Source: Aquipseudomonas alcaligenes
GTDB lineage: Bacteria; Pseudomonadota; Gammaproteobacteria; Pseudomonadales; Pseudomonadaceae
Assembly (NCBI RefSeq): GCF_900156545.1
Contig: NZ_FTNW01000006.1
Coordinates: forward strand, 62,001 to 126,000
Reading direction: 5' to 3'
Length of the DNA stretch: 64,000 bases
Positions within the stretch are counted from its first letter, which is position 1. Each line of letters starts with the position of its first letter. The notes beneath the pieces are model-generated. The model saw only the letters and a program-made list of their open reading frames with translations, was not told where the DNA came from and did no database searches. Below, piece after piece: positions 56,476 to 64,000 of this stretch. Both the position numbers and the translations under genes were made by a program.

Positions 56476-57459
56476 ATGCACACCATTGCCAGCCTGATCT
56501 ACCCGGACGTGATGAGCCTCGACGTCACCGGCCCGCTGCAGGTATTCGCCTCGGCCAACGTCGAGCTACGCCGTCAGGGCCAGGCCGAAGCCTACCGCCT
56601 GCGGGTGCTGGGCGAGCAGGCGGGGCCGGTCGCAACCTCGGCCGGCTTCCAGCTGGTGGCCGAGCAGGCCTGGCGCGACTGCGCAGCGGCCGAGCTGGAC
56701 ACCCTGCTGGTGCCCGGCGGCCTGGGCGAGACGGCGCAGTGCGCCAACCAGCCGCTGCTGGCCTGGCTGCGCGCTGCCGAGCCGCAGGTCCGTCGCCTCG
56801 GCTCGGTGTGCTCCGGGGCACTGATCCTGGCGGCCGCCGGTCTGCTCGACGGGCGTCGCGCGACCACCCACTGGGCTGACGCGGCGGCACTGCGCCAGCA
56901 TGCGGCCATCGAGGTCGATGGCGACCGCCTGCATACCTACGACCCCAGCGGCCGCGACGGTGACGCCCATGTGTTCACCTCGGCCGGGGTGACCGCCGGT
57001 ATCGACCTGGCACTGGCCCTGGTCGAAGCCGATCTCGGCCGTCCGCTGGCCCTGGCAGTGGCCCGGCGCCTGGTGATGTTCCTGCGGCGCCCCGGCGGCC
57101 AGGCGCAGTTCAGCGCCCTGCTCGCCCCGGATGCCAGCCGCACGCCGCGCCTGCTCGGCCTGCTCGAGTGGATGGCACAGAACCTCGCCGCCGACCTGTC
57201 ACTGGAAGCCCTGGCGCAGCGCGCCCACCTGTCCAGCCGCAGCCTGTCGCGGCTGTTCGTGCAGGAACTGGGCATGGGCCCGGGACGCTATGTCGAACAG
57301 CTGCGCCTGGAAGCGGCACGCGGCCTGTTGCAGGACAGCGGTGCCTCGATCGGCACCGTGGCGCGGCTGACCGGCTTCCGCCACCCGGAAAACCTGCGCC
57401 GCACCTTTCACAAACACCTGTCGGTAAGTCCCCAGGACTACGCCGAACGCTTCGCCTGA
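56476..57459 (+). CDS. GlxA-family transcriptional regulator (DJ-1/PfpI + AraC)
   Basis: This is a 327-residue regulator. The N-terminal DJ-1/PfpI-like amidase-fold domain (about 1-180) has a nucleophile-elbow motif GSVCSGALILAAAGLLDGR. The C-terminal AraC double helix-turn-helix (about 220-325) includes LSLEALAQRAHLSSRSLSRLFVQELG and SIGTVARLTGFRHPENLRRTF. GGAGGGA lies upstream of the ATG. It heads a run of four genes with DUF1272, HPP and MFS proteins and may control them. Confidence 0.88.
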   Translation: MHTIASLIYPDVMSLDVTGPLQVFASANVELRRQGQAEAYRLRVLGEQAGPVATSAGFQLVAEQAWRDCAAAELDTLLVPGGLGETAQCANQPLLAWLRAAEPQVRRLGSVCSGALILAAAGLLDGRRATTHWADAAALRQHAAIEVDGDRLHTYDPSGRDGDAHVFTSAGVTAGIDLALALVEADLGRPLALAVARRLVMFLRRPGGQAQFSALLAPDASRTPRLLGLLEWMAQNLAADLSLEALAQRAHLSSRSLSRLFVQELGMGPGRYVEQLRLEAARGLLQDSGASIGTVARLTGFRHPENLRRTFHKHLSVSPQDYAERFA

Positions 57460-57476
57460 CGCCCCAGGAGCCCCCC

Positions 57477-57728
57477 ATGCTCGAACTACGCCCCGGCTGC
57501 GAATGCTGCGACCGCGACCTGCCTGCAGACTCGCTGGACGCCCGCATCTGCTCCTTCGAATGCACCTTCTGCCGCGACTGCGCCGAGCAGCGTCTGCACA
57601 ACCGCTGCCCGAACTGCGGCGGCGAGCTGGTGCGGCGGCCAATTCGCCCGGCTGACCGGCTGACCCGCTTTCCCGCCGCCACCGCGCGCACCCACAACCC
57701 CGCCGGCTGCCCGGCAACAGAGGAATGA
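57477..57728 (+). CDS. DUF1272 cysteine-rich zinc-ribbon protein
   Basis: This is an 83-residue protein with nine cysteines in its first 47 residues (GCECCDRD, CSFECTFCRDC, NRCPNCGG), the DUF1272 pattern. It probably binds two zinc ions. AGGAG lies eight bases before the ATG. Function unknown. Its stop overlaps the start of the HPP gene by 4 bp. Confidence 0.85.
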   Translation: MLELRPGCECCDRDLPADSLDARICSFECTFCRDCAEQRLHNRCPNCGGELVRRPIRPADRLTRFPAATARTHNPAGCPATEE

Positions 57729-58240
57729 TCATGCTCGAACTCCTGCGCAAACTGCGCGGCGACGCCGCCGCCCTGCCACCCCGCGCCAGCGGGCGGCAGA
57801 TCGCCCTGGCCTGGCTCGGCGGCGCGCTGGCCATCGCCTGCGTTGCCAGCACTGCTGACTGGCTGTCGCTGAGCTTGCTGCTGGGCTCCTTCGGCGCCTC
57901 CTGCGTGCTGGTGTTCGGCTTCCCTGACCTGCCCTTCTCGCAGCCACGCAACCTGGTCGGCGGGCACGTCCTCAGCTCACTGGTCGGCCTGGTCCTGTTG
58001 CACGGCTGCGGCCCGCAATGGTGGGCCCTGGCGCTGGCAGTCGGCACCGCGATTGCGCTGATGATGGCGACGCGCACCGTGCACCCGCCTGCCGGCTCCA
58101 ATCCGGTGATCATCTTCCTGGCTCAGCCGAGCTGGGACTTCCTGCTGTTCCCCACCCTCACCGGGGCCCTGCTGCTGATGCTGGTGGCACTGGTCTACAA
58201 CAACGCCACGCGCGCCGTGCGCTACCCCAAGTACTGGTGA
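57725..58240 (+). CDS. HPP family membrane protein
   Basis: This is a 171-residue protein with four or five helices and the family signature ATRTVHPPAGSNPVI, which contains the HPP motif. FGFPDLPFSQPRN is also conserved. Plant and cyanobacterial HPP proteins have been linked to nitrite transport; the role here is unknown. It is coupled to DUF1272 upstream by an ATGA overlap. Confidence 0.85.
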   Translation: MIMLELLRKLRGDAAALPPRASGRQIALAWLGGALAIACVASTADWLSLSLLLGSFGASCVLVFGFPDLPFSQPRNLVGGHVLSSLVGLVLLHGCGPQWWALALAVGTAIALMMATRTVHPPAGSNPVIIFLAQPSWDFLLFPTLTGALLLMLVALVYNNATRAVRYPKYW

Positions 58241-58245
58241 TCGCC

Positions 58246-59415
58246 ATGCTGCTCCTGCGCAACCCCACCCTGCTGCGTCTGTTCCTCGCCCAGGCCCTGT
58301 TCTGGAGCTGCGCGATGATCGGCATCACCCTGACCTCGCTGGTCGGCCTGCAGCTGGCGCCGCTCAACGGCCTGGCCACCCTGCCGCTGGCGTTGCTGGT
58401 GCTGGGCTACCTACTGGCGACCCAGCCACTGTCAGCCTTCATGCAGCGCCGCGGGCGCCGTGCCGGGCTGGTGCTGGGCGCCAGTGCCGGCATCCTCGGC
58501 GGCCTGCTCAGTGCGCTTGGCGTGTGGCTGGCGGATTTCTGGCTGTTCTGCCTGGGCGCCCTGCCCATCGGCGTGTACCAGGCCTCAGCCATGTACTACC
58601 GCTTCGCCGCCCTGGAGGCCGTGGACGCCGCGCACCAGGGCCGCGCCACCGCCTGGGTGATCGGCGGCGGCCTGTGCGCCGCGCTGCTGGCGCCCAGCCT
58701 CACGCTGTGGGCGCGCGATGCGCTGGAGCGCCCCTTCGTCGGCGCCTACCTGCTGGTCGCGCTGCTCGCTGCGCTGGCCACCCCCTTGCTCGTCGGTTTG
58801 CGCCAGGGCGCCCTGCAGCCGGCCACGCGCGGCGCGCTGGCGGCCATGCGCATGCTGCTGGCGCGGCCGACAGTGCGTGCGGCCATGGCCATCACCGCAA
58901 TCGGCCACGGCCTGATGATCCTGGTGATGAACGCCACACCACTGGCCATGAGCTTCTGCGGCCTGCCGCTGGCGTCCGGCGCCGAGGTGATCCGCTGGCA
59001 CATGGTCGGCATGTTCCTGCCGGCCTTCATTGCCGGCCCGCTGGTCGACCGCCTGGGCTGCCAGCGCGTGGCCCTGGTGGGCATCGGTCTGCTGGCGGCG
59101 AGCGTCGCCATCGCCCTGAGCGGTGAGCTGCAGCCCCACTTCCTGGCGTCGTCACTGCTGCTCGGGATGGGCTGGAACCTCATGCTAGTGGCCGGTACCA
59201 CCCTGCTCGGCCAGGGCCACAGCGCGGCGGAGCGCGGCCAGGCGCAGGGCCTGATGGAGCTGGGCAACGGCACGGTGGCGGCACTCGCCTCGTTTGCCTC
59301 CGGCGCGCTGCTCAGCGGCCTGGGCTGGAGTCCGCTGAACCTGGCAGCGCTGGGGCTGCTGACGCTGGCCCTGCTGTTGGTCGCCGGCGGCCCAAGGCAG
59401 GCGACGACGGCCTAG
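58246..59415 (+). CDS. MFS transporter
   Basis: This is a 389-residue permease with about 12 helices and the MFS loop motif after helix 2 (AFMQRRGRRAGLVLGASAG). A second, weaker copy (GPLVDRLGCQRVALVG) follows in the C-terminal half. The substrate is unknown. The ATG at 58246 is 5 bp after the HPP stop; a GTG at 58237 would overlap it. The TAG stop shares a CTAG palindrome with the stop of the convergent GGDEF gene. Confidence 0.85.
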   Translation: MLLLRNPTLLRLFLAQALFWSCAMIGITLTSLVGLQLAPLNGLATLPLALLVLGYLLATQPLSAFMQRRGRRAGLVLGASAGILGGLLSALGVWLADFWLFCLGALPIGVYQASAMYYRFAALEAVDAAHQGRATAWVIGGGLCAALLAPSLTLWARDALERPFVGAYLLVALLAALATPLLVGLRQGALQPATRGALAAMRMLLARPTVRAAMAITAIGHGLMILVMNATPLAMSFCGLPLASGAEVIRWHMVGMFLPAFIAGPLVDRLGCQRVALVGIGLLAASVAIALSGELQPHFLASSLLLGMGWNLMLVAGTTLLGQGHSAAERGQAQGLMELGNGTVAALASFASGALLSGLGWSPLNLAALGLLTLALLLVAGGPRQATTA

Positions 59416-60368
59416 CCGCCGTGCACGCTGACCTGGTTGCGCCCGCCGTGCTTGGACTGGTACAGGGCGCGATCGGCCCAGTCGATCAGTTGCTGGTGAT
59501 CCTGCGTGCGCTGGCCGAGGTCGGCCACGCCGAGGCTGATGGTGAAACGAATCTCCTGCCCCTCGTAATCCACCACCAGCGCCTCCACCAGCTGGCGCAG
59601 ACGCTCGGCGAACAGCTTGGCGCCAATCTTGTCGACGTCCGGTAGCAACACCACGAACTCCTCACCGCCATAGCGCCCGGCGATGTCGCTCTCGCGAATC
59701 ACCTCGCGGACCACCTCGGCCACCAGCTGGATCACCTTGTCACCGGCCGGGTGCCCGTAGGTGTCGTTGATGCGCTTGAAGTGGTCGATATCGAAGATCA
59801 CCAGCGAAGCCATGCTGCCGTATCGGCAGTGGCGCGAGTACTCGCGGCGCAGCTCCTCCTCCCAATAGCCCCGGTTGTTCAGACCGGTGAGACGGTCGGT
59901 ACGCGAGAGGTGCTTGAGCTGCTGGTTGGCCGACTGCAGCTGGTGCTTGTTGACCGCCACGCTGGTGACGTCATAGATGATCAGGCAGACATGCTCGATG
60001 CGGCTGTTGGTGGCCAGCAGCGGCAGGATGGTGGTGTTCTGGTACATGAAGTCTTCCTGCCCGGTAATGGGCTGGTAGTTCTTGAAGCGAACCAGGTAGG
60101 GGCGCTGCTCCCAGATGGTGAAGGCCGGGGTGCCGAGGGTCGCAACGCTGTCCACCTTGTGGCGGAACCAGTCTTCCTCGATCTCGGGGAATAGCTCGAA
60201 GAAGGATTTCTGCAGCACATCCTCCGGCGGACGCCCGGAGCGGTTCTCCATGAAGCCATTCCACACTTGCACGCGGAACTGGCGGTCCAGCACCACCACG
60301 CCGACGTCGATGCTCTGTACGATCGTCAGCAACCAGTGGAACTCGTTGAGGTCGGCGGTTTCGGCCAT
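59412..60368 (-). CDS. PAS-GGDEF diguanylate cyclase
   Basis: This is a 318-residue soluble protein: an N-terminal PAS domain (IDVGVVVLDRQFRVQVWNGFMENRSG, about 10-135), a short helical linker and a GGDEF domain with intact GGEEF active site and RESD inhibitory site. It lies 3 bp after the REC-CheC gene, which suggests the two proteins act together. Similar PAS-GGDEF proteins in Pseudomonas make c-di-GMP in response to surface or redox signals. Confidence 0.88.
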   Translation of the reverse strand: MAETADLNEFHWLLTIVQSIDVGVVVLDRQFRVQVWNGFMENRSGRPPEDVLQKSFFELFPEIEEDWFRHKVDSVATLGTPAFTIWEQRPYLVRFKNYQPITGQEDFMYQNTTILPLLATNSRIEHVCLIIYDVTSVAVNKHQLQSANQQLKHLSRTDRLTGLNNRGYWEEELRREYSRHCRYGSMASLVIFDIDHFKRINDTYGHPAGDKVIQLVAEVVREVIRESDIAGRYGGEEFVVLLPDVDKIGAKLFAERLRQLVEALVVDYEGQEIRFTISLGVADLGQRTQDHQQLIDWADRALYQSKHGGRNQVSVHGG

Positions 60369-60371
60369 GGA

Positions 60372-61364
60372 TCAACCCATCATGTAGGCGAGCTTCTTGG
60401 TCAGCAGCGGCACAGAGTCCTCGGTGAACAACAGCATCAGGTCGAAGTGGATACTGTGCCCCTCGATGCTGTAGCTGAACTCCACCGCCAGGGTCTTGCG
60501 CCAGCGCTGCTGGTTGAGCCGGATCAGCTCGTCGATCGACGAGTGCTGGCCAAGGACCTGCGGGTGGCCCTGGGAAAACTTGATGTTGATCTGCTCGGCG
60601 ATACCGCTCAGGCAGGCGCCGATCACCACGCTGGACATGTCCAGCAGCATTTCCATGGCGGAGTTCTCGCTGGCGCTGCGGCGCAGCAGCTTGGCCATGT
60701 CGGTCACTTCCGAGTCATGGAAGATCAGCAGCGCCTCGCCGGCGATCCCACCGCCGATGTAGCCCTGGCAGATGGCGGTGAGGCGATCGTCGCTCTGCGC
60801 GTCGGCCAGCGCCATGTGCAGCTCGCTCACTTCGAGGATATTGACGTTGGGCACCGGCAGCTCGACGAACACCCCCAGCACCCGCGCCAGCAGCGCGGCG
60901 GCGCGCCCCATGGCAACGTTGATGACTTCACGGAAGGCATCACGGAAATTGACCTTGGGCTCGACCAGCAGCACCGGCGGCGCGCCCGCCTCGCCACGGT
61001 ACAAGCCCAGGCGTTGCAGGGTCTCGCGCATCAGCGTGGCGTCGGCCGGCTTTTTCAGAAAGGCCAGCGCCCCCAGCTCGGTGACGCGCCGCACGGCCTC
61101 GTCCTGCACATCGCCAGAAACCACGATGACCTTGCACGCCAGGCCTTCGTCACGCAGCCCGGCGAGCACGCCGTAGCCGTCCAGCTGCGGCATCGTCAGG
61201 TCGAGCAGGAGCAGTTCGATGCCGCCCTGGCGGATGCGCTGCAGCGCCTCCACGCCGTTGGTGGCCTGGCTGACCTCGACCGGCCACTCCGGCGGCAGGG
61301 CACGCAACAGCTGCTTGCGCGCCATCGCGGAGTCGTCACAGACCAGCAGGGAAGTGGTTGCCAT
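60372..61364 (-). CDS. Response regulator with CheC-like phosphatase domain
   Basis: This is a 330-residue protein with a receiver domain (DD at 10-11, D55 phospho-acceptor, K103/K104) and a CheC/CheX-like domain (about 135-325). The first CheC motif, EVINVAMG, keeps the E-x-x-N catalytic pair. The second, LDMSSVVIG, has D and S in place of E and N. It may therefore have one phosphatase site for CheY-P-like partners. It is the first gene of a pair with the PAS-GGDEF protein. Confidence 0.85.
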   Translation of the reverse strand: MATTSLLVCDDSAMARKQLLRALPPEWPVEVSQATNGVEALQRIRQGGIELLLLDLTMPQLDGYGVLAGLRDEGLACKVIVVSGDVQDEAVRRVTELGALAFLKKPADATLMRETLQRLGLYRGEAGAPPVLLVEPKVNFRDAFREVINVAMGRAAALLARVLGVFVELPVPNVNILEVSELHMALADAQSDDRLTAICQGYIGGGIAGEALLIFHDSEVTDMAKLLRRSASENSAMEMLLDMSSVVIGACLSGIAEQINIKFSQGHPQVLGQHSSIDELIRLNQQRWRKTLAVEFSYSIEGHSIHFDLMLLFTEDSVPLLTKKLAYMMG

Positions 61365-61731
61365 CGGCAGAAGCCTCGAACACGGGGCAGGTGGAAAGGA
61401 GCGACTGTCTTCTTGTTAGCACTCCTGCCGCGCAGAGTCACGCCAGGGCGGCAGTACGGGGGCCATAAGGAATCATGTTTACTGGCCGTTTGCCATATCA
61501 CTATGCCATCTGCCATGCCATTTGCGACAGCGTGCACGCTTGATCTGAAGTCTTTCCCTCTGAAAGTACCGCCAATTCAACTGCCAGCATGGTTCGCCGA
61601 CCTGCAGGAGCCACACAGGGTCCTGCAGGTCGCGCTACCATCAACAGCCTTTCGGCGCGCCGGTTCCCGGGGCTCTGCCCATCAGGGTTCGGCTGCAACC
61701 GCTGCGCCCTCACTGAGACAAGGAGTCCCAG
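61365..61731. other. Intergenic region with hairpin and TGCCAT cluster
   Basis: No gene is seen. TGCCAT occurs four times between 61491 and 61521. A perfect 12-bp inverted repeat CGACCTGCAGGA / TCCTGCAGGTCG lies at 61598-61632 with an 11-base spacer and no T run. The promoter of the REC-CheC operon should lie at the left side and that of the secreted protein at the right. Confidence 0.5.
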
Positions 61732-62181
61732 ATGCTTATTCGTACCCTCTGCTGTGCCATCGCCCTGCAGGTCGGCAGCGTCCATGCCCTGCAGACCGAC
61801 ACCCTGCCCGCCGCCCGCCTGGGTGAGCTTTCCAGTGCACTGGCCAGCTCCGCCGGCAGCAGCCAGTGGCAGCAACTGTGGAAGCGCTCCCGCGATGCCG
61901 GGCACTTCCAGCCCAGCGGCGAGCAGGCGCGCTTTACCCTGCCGATGACCGTGATTCCCGAACTGGTGCGCGACACCCTGGCCAAGGCCGATAGCACCAC
62001 GGCGCAGAAGTCCACCCTGGTGCTGTACCGGCGCGATTTCGCGCCGCGCGTGACCGGGGTCGAGGCCCTGAAGGACGTCACGGCCATCTGCCTGCAGGTG
62101 GACTGGCGCAGCGTGCCCGACAACCCGCAACCGGAGCAGCTGATGGGTGCCAACCTGCTGCTCACCTACCCCTGCCACTGA
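61732..62181 (+). CDS. Small secreted hypothetical protein
   Basis: This is a 149-residue protein with a signal peptide (about 1-19, cleavage near VHA-LQ). Two cysteines remain in the mature part (TAICLQVDW and the C-terminal TYPCH), compatible with a disulfide. The rest alternates helix and strand. AAGGAG precedes the ATG and a terminator follows. I do not recognise a family. Confidence 0.65.
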   Translation: MLIRTLCCAIALQVGSVHALQTDTLPAARLGELSSALASSAGSSQWQQLWKRSRDAGHFQPSGEQARFTLPMTVIPELVRDTLAKADSTTAQKSTLVLYRRDFAPRVTGVEALKDVTAICLQVDWRSVPDNPQPEQLMGANLLLTYPCH

Positions 62182-62184
62182 AGA

Positions 62185-62213
62185 CACGGGGCGCGGTTGC
62201 GCCGCGCCCCGTG
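62185..62213. terminator. Hairpin between the secreted protein and the muramidase
   Basis: CACGGGGCGCGG / CCGCGCCCCGTG forms a 12-bp stem with a 5-base loop and a short CTTT tail. The two flanking genes converge on it. Confidence 0.78.
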
Positions 62214-62220
62214 CTTTGCC

Positions 62221-62772
62221 TCAAAGCAGCGTGCCCAGCAATGCGGCCTCCTGACGCCTGCGGGTGGCGTAGCGATCACCGAAGTTCTGCAGGTTGGCGC
62301 AGGCCGCGGCCCAGTCATGAGCCACTACCTGTTTCCAGAAGTTCGGCGTGCGTGAAGCGAGATCACCGTACTGGAAGGCCACCGATGCGATCACCGTCTG
62401 CGCCGGCGCCGGCAAGGCGCCGAAGTCGCCGCCGCCAGCCTTGGTGTAGGCGGCAGCCAGTCGCTCGATGAAGGGTCGTTTGAAGGCTTCGTCGATCGCC
62501 TCGGCTTCGGCCGCGCTGACGGTCAGGGGCTGCTGCGCCAGCCTGGCCGCCGCCTGCTCCCCGATCAGCCCGAGATAGGGGCTGAGGCGCTGTACCAAAC
62601 CCGGGTCCAGACCCAGGGCCTGCAGGTCCTGCAGATGGCGCTGGCCCAGGTCGAAACCGGTGGCGATGGTCACTCCGCTGCGGCTATTGGCGGCATCCGG
62701 CACATAGCCGCGGGTGGCGGGCCCACCCTCCAGGCGAGCGATGAAAGTGAAGTCTATTGCGTAACGGGACAT
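62221..62772 (-). CDS. Pesticin C-terminus-like muramidase
   Basis: This is a 183-residue protein resembling the lysozyme-like C-terminal domain of pesticin, a T4-lysozyme fold. The catalytic glutamate lies in IARLEGGPATRGYV and the second acidic/hydroxyl pair in SGVTIATGFDLGQ. VIASVAFQYGDLASRTPNFWKQVVAHDW is the family C-terminal block. No signal peptide is present, so export would need another route. AAGGAG lies eight bases before the ATG at 62772. It is divergent from a Mor-family regulator, which suggests a phage-derived module. Confidence 0.78.
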   Translation of the reverse strand: MSRYAIDFTFIARLEGGPATRGYVPDAANSRSGVTIATGFDLGQRHLQDLQALGLDPGLVQRLSPYLGLIGEQAAARLAQQPLTVSAAEAEAIDEAFKRPFIERLAAAYTKAGGGDFGALPAPAQTVIASVAFQYGDLASRTPNFWKQVVAHDWAAACANLQNFGDRYATRRRQEAALLGTLL

Positions 62773-62856
62773 GGCAGTTCTCCTTGAATGAAGGGGCAAC
62801 CAGTCCAACACCCACGCAGGAGTACTCATCAGCTTGAACAATTTCCTGACCAATCA

Positions 62857-62872
62857 GGGGGGATATTTCCCC
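62857..62872. promoter_or_regulatory. Dyad between muramidase and Mor genes
   Basis: GGGGGGATATTTCCCC forms an imperfect inverted repeat (GGGGA / TCCCC) in the 167-bp divergent region, 84 bp upstream of the muramidase start and 67 bp upstream of the Mor start. It could be an operator for one or both genes. Confidence 0.35.
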
Positions 62873-62939
62873 ATTAACCCGCAGGCCAGAGCGTCCCTAG
62901 CATCCTTGCGAGTCCACAAGACCAACAAGGAGCAAGACC

Positions 62940-63323
62940 ATGGACGAGAATGACCTCAAGCAGGTCGATGTCAGACAACTGCCCCACTCGCTGCAAGAAC
63001 TGATCGAATGTGTCGGTCTGGAAAATGCCTACCGGCTGACCAGCTGCTTCGGCGGACGTCCGAAGTACATTCCCAAGTTCCCCTCTCGATCCTCCCTCAC
63101 CCTGATCCTTCCCCCGGAAGCCCTTTGCGCCCTGATCGAGCGCTATGCCGGTCTGTCCATCGAGATCCCCAAGGTGGACCACTTCCTACGCCAGATCCGC
63201 AACCAGCAGATCTTCCAGGAAAGCTGCGACGGCCTCTCACGCAGCGCCCTGGCCGACAAGTACGGCCTGAGCCTGCGCCAGATCGGCAACATCCGCCGCC
63301 AGGAACACGCGACTCACAGGTAA
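62940..63323 (+). CDS. Mor-family transcriptional activator
   Basis: This is a 127-residue DNA-binding protein of the Mor/C family of phage Mu. LPHSLQELIECVGLENAYRLTSCFGGRPKYIP forms the dimerisation part and SRSALADKYGLSLRQIGNIRR the C-terminal helix-turn-helix. Mor activates the Mu middle promoter. AAGGAG lies before the ATG at 62940. No other Mu-like genes are in view. The next gene, DUF2589, is a probable target. Confidence 0.85.
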   Translation: MDENDLKQVDVRQLPHSLQELIECVGLENAYRLTSCFGGRPKYIPKFPSRSSLTLILPPEALCALIERYAGLSIEIPKVDHFLRQIRNQQIFQESCDGLSRSALADKYGLSLRQIGNIRRQEHATHR

Positions 63324-63367
63324 CCAGTTCCCGCTGAATCCAGAGCGCACGCAGTCATAGCCTGGAA

Positions 63368-63385
63368 TTGCGCAAATTCGCGCAA
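63368..63385. promoter_or_regulatory. Dyad ahead of the DUF2589 gene
   Basis: TTGCGC-AAATTC-GCGCAA is a perfect 6-bp inverted repeat with a 6-base spacer, 19 bp ahead of the DUF2589 ATG and 5 bp ahead of its AAGGAG site. Being so close to the start, it could be an operator or an mRNA hairpin. Confidence 0.4.
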
Positions 63386-63404
63386 CTTATAAGGAGATTG
63401 ACAC

Positions 63405-64000
63405 ATGTCACAGATAGATACCGGCCTGATCGGCTCCGTCATCAACGCCCTGCCTCTCGACCGGATGATCTCCGGGCCGCTGCAGGCGATGATCGCCGCC
63501 CAGGTCCAGGCCAGTAAGGCCTATGCCGACTTCCTGCTGACCGTATGCATCCAGGACGGCAAGGCGGTATCCGTACAGTTCGACTATGACGAGACGTTGG
63601 TCGACGAGAACGGCGTGTACCAGGGCACGGTGACCAAGAAGATGCGCATTCCGCTGCTGGCGGCCATCAGTCACCCGAACATCACCGTCGAAGAAGGCAC
63701 CATCGACTTCGAGCTGACCATCAACCAGATGGCCGAGGACACCAGCGAAACCGCCGCCGACGGCAGCTTCGAAGCCAAGCTCGGCTGGGGCCCCTTCAGC
63801 CTCACCGTCAAAGGCTCGGTCAGCCACAAGTCGACCCAGACCCGCAAGACCGACACCCGGGCGCGCTATGCGATCCACACCAAGATCGCACGCCAGGATC
63901 CGCCGGAAGCCCTGATGCGGGTCATCGACTTCCTCACCGACGCCGCAACCAAGCCGGTGATGCTGCCCAATGCACAGGCTGCCAGCAAGGATGCCCTGCC
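63405..64000 (+). CDS. DUF2589 domain-containing protein, partial
   Basis: The reading frame is open from the ATG at 63405 to the window end (198 residues, incomplete). The N-terminal LPLDRMISGPLQAMIAAQVQASKAYADFLL and the middle ISHPNITVEEGTIDFELTINQM are typical of DUF2589. After a variable loop, GPFSLTVKGSVSHKSTQTRKTDTRARYAIHTKIARQDPPEALMRVIDFL follows. AAGGAG lies eight bases before the ATG. DUF2589 has no known function. It is probably controlled by the upstream Mor-like activator. Confidence 0.8.
   Translation, partial: MSQIDTGLIGSVINALPLDRMISGPLQAMIAAQVQASKAYADFLLTVCIQDGKAVSVQFDYDETLVDENGVYQGTVTKKMRIPLLAAISHPNITVEEGTIDFELTINQMAEDTSETAADGSFEAKLGWGPFSLTVKGSVSHKSTQTRKTDTRARYAIHTKIARQDPPEALMRVIDFLTDAATKPVMLPNAQAASKDAL

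Overview
The window is a high-GC chromosomal segment of a Pseudomonas species. Protein families, ATGA-coupled operons, a REP/REPIN element of the GTAG-CCCGGAT type and the local gene order support this. Many gene neighbourhoods match Pseudomonas aeruginosa as I remember it: nuo next to ctpM, a transporter, tlpQ and bqs (PA2643-PA2659), and dgt, yggL, dacB, rlmKL, rmf and pyrD (PA3043-PA3050). The species is probably from the mendocina/oleovorans/stutzeri side of the genus; that part is inference from the REP type and gene content.

Layout. 1-8.7 kb: the distal half of the NADH:quinone oxidoreductase operon (nuoG partial, then nuoH to nuoN), ending in a terminator and a 300-bp field of hairpins with a REPIN. 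9-14.5 kb: two chemoreceptors (CtpM-like and TlpQ-like) around a YuiF-type transporter, with sigma-28-like promoters. 14.6-19.9 kb: a flavin reductase, a BqsPQRS-like Fe(II)/Ca-responsive two-component operon with a matching BqsR box, a divergent patatin-like protein, a small secreted protein and queD. 20-26 kb: an ammonium transporter, an EAL phosphodiesterase, a low-GC OafA-type acyltransferase interrupted by an amber codon, and a membrane diguanylate cyclase. 26-41.4 kb: housekeeping genes (dgt, a FUSC-like gene, yggL, dacB, rlmKL, rmf, pyrD, two small conserved genes) with a large HD-GYP protein and a CHASE-PAS-GGDEF protein among them.

41.46-42.81 kb is an IS110-family element of the IS1111 type. 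Its non-coding 3' end looks like a guide (bridge/seek) RNA: it carries short matches to both insertion flanks. It sits directly after rraB. 43.4-47.7 kb is a Baeyer-Villiger-like monooxygenase/hydrolase/short-chain dehydrogenase operon with a divergent AraC regulator. 47.7-52.9 kb holds an LtaS-type phosphoglycerol transferase, a YiaW/YiaV pair, a PPK2 polyphosphate kinase and a CHAD protein. 53-61.4 kb holds a third chemoreceptor without a periplasmic sensor, speE, small membrane proteins, a GlxA-type regulator with DUF1272/HPP/MFS genes, and a REC-CheC plus PAS-GGDEF pair.

The right end (61.7-64 kb) holds a small secreted protein and a divergent cassette: a phage-type muramidase facing a Mor-family activator and a DUF2589 protein that runs off the window. 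Two dyads lie in its control regions. It has phage-derived regulators and a cell-wall hydrolase without phage structural genes, which makes it one of the better candidates here for an undescribed system.

The window is rich in c-di-GMP enzymes (three GGDEF, one EAL, one HD-GYP) and chemoreceptors (three). I see no rRNA, tRNA or CRISPR array.
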